Origin: Colocasia esculenta
Lineage: Eukaryota > Streptophyta > Magnoliopsida > Alismatales > Araceae
Reading direction: 5' to 3'
Length of the DNA: 64,000 nucleotides
Assembly (NCBI GenBank): GCA_014218235.1
Contig: CM024766.1
Coordinates: forward strand, 46,713,359-46,777,358
The notes beneath the pieces are model-generated. The model was not told the DNA's origin. It worked only from the letters and a program-made list of their open reading frames with translations, and searched no databases. Shown piece after piece: positions 56,887 through 64,000 of the stretch; positions within the stretch are counted from its first letter, which is position 1; every line of letters starts with the position of its first letter. The position numbers and the translations under genes were made by a program.

Positions 56887-59262
56887 TCAGCATTTGGGCT
56901 TCTGCTTAGGAATTGGCGTTCTGACCCCCAGGTACTTCCTCATAAATTTTGCCCAGCGGGCGGAAGATCTTGCTCTTCTCAGAGAGTTTGAACGGCTCTC
57001 AATGATTGGATTGTTGACTTCCATTGAAGTTTCAAGCGAAAGTGGCAACTCCCTTGGAATGTAGTGAAATGAAAGGGTGGGGAGTTCCACCGGTGGAGTT
57101 GGAAGCAACAATGTGGGAATCGTGCCCAAAGATTGTATAGTGTTTGATATGAGAAGGGGCACGACCCCTTGAGTAATAGATTATGCCAATGATTTGGCCT
57201 TGGCATGCGTAAGCACAATCTGAGAAGCTGACCCCTTCACTAGAGTGGGGAGGCTCACAATAACGGTGTGAGGGGTCATGAGAGCTTGAAGGGAGAGATT
57301 CCCTATGAGTATTCGAAAATGACGCTGGCTGGTAACTGGAATGATTGGCATTTGATTAGAAGGCCTCTTGACGGCCATGATTGGAGGGGAGGACTTCTGC
57401 TCGGTAAATGTGTCCGGTATTTTGACAATGACCGGCATGCGAGGAATATAATCTTGGATTTTGAAAAGCATGCTCGGTCCCGGGACTTCCTTCTGCTGAC
57501 ACTTGAATCTCCTTAAATGTTTGCACCTACTCCGTTGGATGGGGGTGGATGTGGATGGAGCAATGGGAGGTTGTATGGCTAGTGGAGGCGTAATGGGTAT
57601 GATGGGGAAGATTTGCTCGGGTTCGGCTGCCAAGGGTGCTGGCGTAATGGGAGGTGTAACGATTGGTGTAATGGTGGGTGGAGGCTTAATCATGGAAGGC
57701 TTAATGGCAATGGATGGCAATGTAGAAGGTGTAGGTAAATGTCATACGAACATGACCCCAGAAGGTTCATCGTCGTAGCACCAAGTGGTTTCTTGGATGG
57801 GTTCAGAATTGGCAACTTTAGCCCAAGCAATAGGTTGTGGTGGAAGTGGAGGTTGTTGTGGTTGAGGTACGAGAATCGACATGGGAGCCGGAGCAGGCGC
57901 AACGTAGGGTGCAGGAGCTTCTTCATGAAAACTAGGGGCATCGTAGGGCCCAGTTGGAGGTTGCTGAGTCCGAGGAGGACGAATCAGTGGATGCCTGGGT
58001 GGTGGCATGTTGTGATAAATGGGTAGGTTATGCGGAGGTGCATATGATGTGGATGTTGTGTGGTGATGAGGTGGATGGTGGATGGCGTCACTAATCCGTT
58101 CTTTCTCAGTTTAATTTGATCAAATAGCTTCGCGATCGGGGAGTCCATTAGATGGGCTTGAATGTAACGTCCCCGCTCGTAGAGCTCCTCCATGGAGGTG
58201 ATTTGATTCATGGCCAGGATGTGTCTGAACCTCGGAGTAGAGTTTGAAATGATTATTTTAACTTGCTCTGACTCCGAGAGCTCATACTGCAAGCGCGTGG
58301 CCATTGATCTCCAACGGTTAGCAAATTATACAAAGGCCTCGTTGGCCCCCATCTTCTTGAATGCTAGATCCGTGATAGAGAGATAGGGGCTGACGCGGTC
58401 TTTGTATCTCTAAAGGAACTTCTTATGCAGAGAGCGGAAGTCTCCTACCTCACTTGGTTCTAAGGAGTAGAACCATTCGAGCGCAGGGCCGTCAAGAGAT
58501 TTTCTAAATAAATATGCCAATGTGATGGGATCACATTGCCAATGGGAAGACTCATAAAGAAATTCTTTAATGTGAGGTAGGGGTTCCCGTGCCATTGTAG
58601 AGTCGGTACGTTGGCATCTCCGAAGGATGAATATAAATTTGTGGGAGAGCCGGCATGGCGGCGACGGGGTCACCCATGGAATTTGAAAGCTTATTTATTT
58701 GTTTCTCCAGATTGTTCAATTTCTGGAGAAGAGCATTTTGGAGTGGAGTGTATTGCCGCTGGGCATGTGAGGGAATACATGGGGGTGGCCTTGAATTAAT
58801 GGGCCTTCCCAAGGGTTGGTCTATACGGACCGGAGCATGGGAGTGCAAATGGCCAGGGGGGCGAGGTGATGGAGAATGTACGAGGGTATTTGGCGAAGTC
58901 GCCGGAATATACAAAGGTGGGTGCTTGGGGGACGGAGAAGGAGAAGGAGAGGGAGAAGGAGTCACACCCTCAACCAAAGATTGGATCATATTTAATTGTT
59001 GAGGAGTGAGCTGATCCAGTGCATGCAGAACAGTTTGCACTGTGGAATCATGGTGGGGGGAAGGCTCTCGCCGGGTTCTGATTGGAGGCATATGTGAGGG
59101 GATATCGAATTGGTTAGTACGCGGTGTGCGCACATAACCATAAGAAGTGGAAGGTTGTCCCTCATGGTGGTGAGATGGACCGACATAGGACTGGAAAGAT
59201 GGGGATGCGACATTATCCTCATAGTCTTCATAATAAAAATCAGCATGATAATATGGGTCCAT
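56887..59262 (-). pseudogene. gag: Element E gag-like gene, broken
   Basis: The probable start at 59262 reads MDPYYHADFYYEDYEDN, followed by a Pro/Ser-rich segment (EGVTPSPSPSPSP). A frame change near 58600 leads to the gag core (HWQCDPITLAYLFRKSLDG, ALEWFYSLEPSEVGDFRSL), which matches the retrotransposon gag family as in Tat/Ogre-like elements. A TAG at 58410 and a TAA near 58325 both fit C-to-T changes of glutamine codons. MATRLQYELSESEQVKIIIS follows, then a long Pro/Ile-rich part (57720-57181) and a basic tail ending near 56887. No zinc knuckle is visible. The lineage is an inference from the gag core and primer site. Confidence 0.7.
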
Positions 59263-60184
59263 TTTTAAACAAGCAAGCAAGCAGACAAGGTTGAACAAAG
59301 ATTAATCAATCAATGTGTGGTTCAAACAAGTTGTAATGCTTAACGCTTGTTTTAAGGAGTTTCACAATTAATTAATGGATTGAAAAATACTGTATCACTC
59401 CAGGTGAAATCCTAGTTGGGTAGAAGATGTATACTTCAGGGTACAACTAGAATCACCTTCACCACGCGATAGGATAGCTAACCCGGGTCAACGGAATGGT
59501 ACCGCCAGCTCGGTCTGCCGTGAGGGAATCCACGAGGTACGGAGTCTTACGGGGATCTTGGCAAAGGTTCACTAGTCCAAAGGGATGGAATGCCCAATGG
59601 AGGTTTGCCCTTACCAAGAGAGGTGTGTGGAGCCTAGGATATGAGGGAAGGAGGTCCCCCGACCGATGCAATATGCCCTGTATGCACAGTTTATAACAAA
59701 GATGGCAGAAGGGGCGCATTTCTATCAGCACTCTGAATCACGTCCAGCACAGGGGCCGCGAATCAGTAATCGCGTCCAGTCACCTGGACGCGGAACCGAG
59801 ATCCCTGGAAGGCTGTCAGCGCCGCGCCTGGTCCCTGTGGACTACTGCTGGTAGAAACACATCGGCCTTTGCCGCCGCGATAAGAACGTAACCGCGTCGG
59901 CTTAGGCCGCCGCAATACAAAACAGATATGCATTCGGTCTACCGGCCGCGTTCTCAATTAGAATCATGTCCTCTGCAGAGGACGCGAATCTAAAGGCAAC
60001 CCGAGAATAAAAAACAAAGCAGTAAAAGGAGAGACATGTACAGGAAATAGAAATAAAAACTAAGACATACACACATGTAGCATAGTATAAAATAAATGTA
60101 AAAAGAGAGTACCATGTGGGGCACTAAGGGAGGGGGTAATCAAAAGGAGAAAATGCAAAATATGTCCCACCGTGATCGCCAATT
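59263..60184 (-). promoter_or_regulatory. Element E leader: primer site, CpG array, TATA and shared promoter-type block
   Basis: In sense from 60184: a primer-site-like AATTGGCGATCACGGTGGGA, then a CpG-rich hairpin array (59990-59740) with palindrome GTCCTCTGCAGAGGAC (59968-59983), then GTTATAAACTG (about 59690-59697). Next is a block (59640-59480) resembling the B LTR downstream of its TATA box, with GGACTAGTGAA (59568-59578 complement) and GGATTCCC 44 bp further. Finding an LTR-like promoter arrangement between primer site and gag is unusual. Confidence 0.55.
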
Positions 60185-60677
60185 TGTAGGTTATGTTTTT
60201 TGCTCCTTTTCAAGGGGACGAAGAACAGTAGGCCCACAAAGAGGGGTGGAAAATGAAAAGTGGTGGAAAAAATGGAAAAGAAAAGAAACGTGATCGCCAA
60301 GCACACGAGGGTGCCGAATGGAGACGCACAGCGAGGGGTGCGAGTGGAAGAAGGTGATCGCGGCTGTGTACCTTTTTAGTGGGAAATTGCGCAGAGATGA
60401 CGTGGGTCCTCTCTTCCTCTACGAGCACAGCCCGCCGTGGTAGAGGGCGTTTTACTCATTTGATTACCCTTGCAAAGAAGACAAAGAAAAGTAAAGAAAG
60501 AGGGGATTAGCCATGTGTAGTATACAGTCCTAAATAAATGAAATGAAAGAATAAAAGAACATGGAGGCGTACTTACCGGGTGGTGGCTTTTAAACCCCTA
60601 AATGTAGGTGTGTGTGTGTGTGTATGCATGTATGTGTGTAAAAAAAAGATTAAAAGAGGGCCACGTGGGGGCCCCAT
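60185..60677 (-). repeat. Element E 5' LTR, truncated
   Basis: It is similar to 48333-48811, from TGTAGGTTATG to GAGGGCCACGTGGGGGCC. It is cut at about 60677, where the pol end of B3 begins on the opposite strand. No target duplication matching the left end is present, so this side was lost in a rearrangement. Confidence 0.85.
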
Positions 60678-60748
60678 CTTTTCGGTAAGACATTCTCTCC
60701 AAGATGATCATATGAATTTGGGGACCAAATTCTTTTTAAGGGGGATGA
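60678..60748 (+). pseudogene. pol: Element B3 pol end and polypurine tract
   Basis: The stretch from ATCTTTTCGGTAAG is the complement-strand homolog of 9895-9955 and encodes the last residues of a B-type pol. The polypurine tract AAGGGGGATGA (about 60738-60748) adjoins the LTR. Everything upstream in this element is missing. Confidence 0.85.
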
Positions 60749-63653
60749 TGTAGCAACCTAAAATTTTCAAATAATAAAAATTTAATAATAAAAAAATAAA
60801 AGTAATTAGAAAATCAAATAAAAGAGAATTAAATAAAACCCATTAAATGAAAAGAAGTAATGGGCTTTGTTAAATGGACCCATTAGAAATTAGTGGGTCA
60901 AAATGGGAATTTTTAAAAGAGGAATAATAGAAAAATACCCTAAATTCGTAACTTAATTATTACTTAATAGAAAAGAGGTATTTAATGCATTAAATAGGAA
61001 GTTTGAGTTGGATTTGGATTCCTAAACCTACCCTAGTTGCTTGGCCACGAATTTAGCTCCCATCCTAACCCAATTAGAAGTTCTCAAGCTTGGAAAGGGT
61101 GAGAGAAATAGGAAATCTCAAAATTAAATAGTAATTAGAGTCCTATTAGGAAATAGAAACCAAAGAGACATAAATACTCTCTTAATCCCCCATGGCCGGC
61201 TCTAGCTCGTTGCCAAGGGTTTCAGGACATGGAGAGGAGGCCAAGGAGGAGGAGAATTCGTGGGAAGGAGGCTTCATCAAAGCTTCAACCCGAGTTCATC
61301 AAGTTCTAGCCCTATAAGAGGAAATCGACCAAAGGTAGGCATTCTCACAAGCATAAATCATATAATTTCGTCTGTAGATTGTTCCATGCATAAGGAACAA
61401 AACCCCTTTCGTTTCATAATTTTTCATGCACCCAATTTTTTTCTTATTGAGTTTTGAAGTCCTGTAAACCTCTTGACCCCTAACCTTCATGTTTAATTCA
61501 TATCTCCATGAATACTCGATCCCATGCTCTCAAATTTTTATTGGAGATACTGATGCATGTTAGGCGTCTTTTGCCCCTAAAAGCCCTAATTCTCATCAAC
61601 GATATTGCTCGAATTAAATCGTTGATCTCTACTATACATAGTTTCATGTTCTTCATAAATACACTTGTTTGAACCATGCCGAAACCATGTTGGCTTTTAA
61701 ATTCCTATTTTGCTACAAGTACTCTTGCATGTCTAGATTAATTTGCAAGTGGTTTCATGATTTTTCATTGATGGTACAATTAGTTATGATTTTCTGAACA
61801 TCCCTGTGTCAAAACAAGGAAAGTTGGACCACAATCCTATGCACTGTCCTTTTCCTGCTCGAACTCAGGTACAGTACCTGAGAACGCGACGGCTCGACAG
61901 GCCGCGTTCTCAGGGCTATCGCGACAACACTCCCATTCGCGTTCTGAATGCGATCAGAGCTGCCATCACATTCTGGCCACCTGACCGAATAGACCTGTCG
62001 CGATCTGTACAAGGCCATGTCGCGTTCTCACTTGACCCCGTCGCGACCCTTACTGGGGTGCATCGCGATCTCAGACTTTTGCATGAAAACCCTTGATTTA
62101 TGATGCTTTAACTTTCTACAGTGCTTGTACACTTTTTTACAGTCTTACATGCAGTAATTACACATGTTATGAATTGAACATTATTGTTGATTTTAAAAGA
62201 CATGCACATGACCACTTTCTATCTACAATTTCATGACACATGCACACACTTGAACCATCCAATATGGCTTTACATAACATGAAAATTTCCCATAATATAT
62301 CTGGTAATTTATCTCAATATTTATTTAAATTGCCTATTTTAAATGAACTTGTCTATGATTCTCGCGATGGTTTGGGAATACCGATACCGACACTCCACTG
62401 TTCTAGAATTCCTCTAGAACGTCGAGCACTTATTTCTATATACACACTTTCTTGACTTGGACAAAATCTCCGTCGGATATTCCTTCTGCCTGACTAGTGA
62501 ATCCTTATTCAAGGCCTCCGTAAGTCTCCTCTGTCCATGGATTTCCACATGGTCGACGAGTTGGTTGTACCCTAACACCTATGATACCCTTTAGGGATCA
62601 ACATGATCCAAATGGCTATTAGAAGTTCGCTCTTATCTTGAATCACGTTGGACCTCTGGACCTGTGCTTAACATGGACAGTGGAAGGGTCGTGAGTTCCA
62701 CCTGACTGCCAACACCAAGTGCGTGTGTTGTGCAACTGTTACTATCACATGTTTACTCGACGTGTTACGTGCAATATTCACTAGCTCTCATCTATATTCT
62801 ATTCGCTCATCTATTCACATTCACTCTACTATCTCGTCTATTCATCTAGTACTCTTATCTATTTCTTAGTACTCTCTATTGGCCATTGACTGATTGTCTA
62901 AAGATAACAATATAACCATGCCTGGCAATATATAAAGGCCCGATCTGGTCCTGGCATGTGCGCCCAAAGTGCTAGTGCCCATGGGAGTTAAATGATCAAG
63001 TGTTTGGCATTACACTCGAGTGCTATCTATCTCGACTATCTAAATGACAATCAAAGTGCTATATTCTCTCATTGTCTATTGACAAAAAGTGCTATACTAT
63101 ACCCGTTGTGCTATTTGTGCTATGGCCATCTTGCTATTTGTGCTATACTCGACACTTGTGCTATATTTAGAAAGCTTGTGCTATTTCCATCGTGCGCTAT
63201 CCTGTTATCATTTTACTTGACTCTTTCGCTCTATCATTAGTTACTATGCCTTTTAATACATTAATCATTTAAAGTCTGCTTGACTATTGAGATTTAAGTC
63301 CTACTAGGCGTTATCGCTCACCCTGCGTTATTTGTCGTTGTGTTCTCAGGTGAGACCGAGGATGACACCTACACTCAAGAGGATGGGAACGACCAGGAGT
63401 GAAGTCATGAGTACCTTAGTGTCTTAGTATTACGTTAGAGTGTTAGTTTAGTCTTTTACTTTTATTTCAATGTAATTGGGCCCTAAAGAATGGCTCTGAT
63501 ATTAGTGGTTGTAACTAGACATTTGGAAAGTTATTAATGAAAGAATTGCTTTAGTATTTAATCATTGTTCAATGGTTTGATGTCTTATACTTGCTCTGTA
63601 CCCGTTTACTTGCAACTGCCTCACGTTCCGATATTCCGCGTGGGGGCGTGACA
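60749..63653 (+). repeat. Element B3 3' LTR (plus strand, short subfamily)
   Basis: The LTR is 2905 bp, from TGTAGCAACC to GGGGGCGTGACA. Being in sense orientation it shows the B LTR layout directly: TATA-like CATAAATAC (61168), micro-ORF (61192-61317), donor-like AAAG|GTAGGC (61334) and TCGCGAC block (61870-62070). Then come the TTCTAGAA palindrome (62400-62420), TATA (62436-62444), the ACTAGT block (62490-62560), hairpins (62999-63016, 63072-63085) and the CTCAG|GTGAG junction (63349/63350). An additional TATATAAAGG occurs near 62929 in this copy only. Confidence 0.92.
62400..62444 (+). promoter_or_regulatory. B3 LTR core promoter: TTCTAGAA palindrome plus TATA box
   Basis: GTTCTAGAATTCCTCTAGAAC (first 20 bases at 62400-62419) is a palindrome containing TTCnnGAA, 16 bp before TTCTATATACAC. 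It is conserved with the three minus-strand copies despite many differences around it. It is best read as a heat-shock-element-like site beside the TATA box. Confidence 0.6.
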
Positions 63654-64000
63654 AGGTTTGTTGGATCTGGGCAGGGAGAGATTCAGATTGACCAATTATT
63701 GAGCAGCTTGGTGATAGTTCTTCTCCCAGTCAGAGGGGAAATGTCTTTCAACCTCAGACAAAAGAGGAGCTAAGACATCTAACTTGATAAAACCCCTGTG
63801 ATATTCCCTGAACAAAAATCTGTGGAAAGCAAGAGGAGCTCCCTGCTGAACAGTAATTCTGGCCATGACTCTAGCAAATCTTTCAAAGATACTAGGACCC
63901 ACAGTAGAGTCCATGAGCAAGGAATGTAGCTTAGGGAGAAAAATAATGTTTGGCATCTTCAGAGTAGCAAAATCCACTTGAAGAGAAGTATTGACTGGAT
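63654..64000 (-). pseudogene. Third SIRE-like third-ORF fragment (element D3), cut by window edge
   Basis: The minus strand encodes VDFATLKMPNIIFLPKLHSL, FERFARVMARITVQQG and FLFREYHRGFIKLDVL, clearly homologous to the C-terminal domain of the D2 third ORF at 18600-18350 but well diverged. The frame meets a TAA at about 63696. It is adjacent to the end of the B3 LTR, so B3 probably inserted into this element. Confidence 0.8.

Larger units (their letters stand above)
48333..60677 (-). mobile_element. Element E: gag-only gypsy-type LTR element, right LTR truncated
   Basis: LTR sequence starting TGTAGGTTAT occurs at 48333 and again at 60185. At the right copy it is preceded (minus-strand sense) by the primer-site-like AATTGGCGATCACGGTGGGA, which sets the orientation as minus. 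The interior holds a gag-type ORF region (56887-59262), a long leader, and about 5 kb of repeat-rich non-coding DNA. No RT, integrase or protease is visible. The right LTR stops at about 60677, where B3 sequence begins. The solo LTR B2 (51613-55463) is a later insertion. Confidence 0.8.

Noticed and set aside
56267..56893. Cys/Pro/His-rich secreted peptide
   Set aside because: The open frames come from a 27-bp repeat whose length is a multiple of three. All three minus frames are open, so openness is not evidence of coding.
62923..62940. TATATAAAGG as the main B LTR TATA box
   Set aside because: It is present only in B3. The box beside the TTCTAGAA palindrome is conserved in all four copies, so it is the better candidate.

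Overview
This window is nuclear DNA from a flowering plant with a repeat-rich genome. It is almost wall-to-wall nested LTR retrotransposons, and I see no host gene, tRNA, rRNA or CRISPR array. The plant assignment rests on initiator-methionine-tRNA primer sites, chromodomain Ty3/gypsy (Tekay/Del-like) and Copia SIRE/Maximus-like proteins, and a plant-specific third ORF behind the Copia pol. I cannot name the species.

Layout. (1) 1-9270: element A, plus strand. Two nearly identical LTRs of about 4.1 kb (the 5' one cut by the window edge) flank only 1.4 kb carrying one intact gag; there is no pol. It sits inside the 3' LTR of element B0. (2) B0 is an old minus-strand chromodomain gypsy element split by later insertions: 3' LTR 9271-9863, pol end 9864-10046, remaining pol and gag 44952-48332. 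(3) 10047-44951: element B1, minus strand, with TSD TGTTG. It has 3.5 kb LTRs and a gag-only interior (40187-41473). (4) 12949-39624: a SIRE-like Copia nest D with TSD ATATT, inserted in the 3' LTR of B1. A plus-strand element D1 is split by a minus-strand relative D2 (16022-30726), which carries gag, protease, integrase, RT, RNase H and a long third ORF, all broken. (5) 48333-60677: element E, minus strand, inserted in B0 gag, again gag-only. It is interrupted by a solo B-family LTR (B2, 51613-55463, TSD ACCAA). (6) 60678-63653: pol end, polypurine tract and LTR of a plus-strand B-family element (B3), joined abruptly to E. (7) 63654-64000: a fragment of a third SIRE-like third ORF.

Insertion order read from the nesting: B0 first; A, B1 and E into B0; D into B1; D2 into D1; B2 into E. 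Only A looks young and structurally intact. Its mobilisation must have used proteins made elsewhere.

The most interesting signals are in the LTRs rather than the proteins. The B LTRs carry a heat-shock-element-like palindrome just upstream of a TATA box, an array of small hairpins whose stems differ while pairing is kept, and a conserved junction that reads as both 3' and 5' splice site. Four unrelated LTR families each carry a CpG-containing micro-repeat cluster upstream of their promoter. The B LTR and the leader of E share a promoter-proximal block. A further caution is that 27.27-39.6 kb is rich in 1-2 nt deletions and starts at a 1.7 kb duplicated seam, which suggests an assembly problem.
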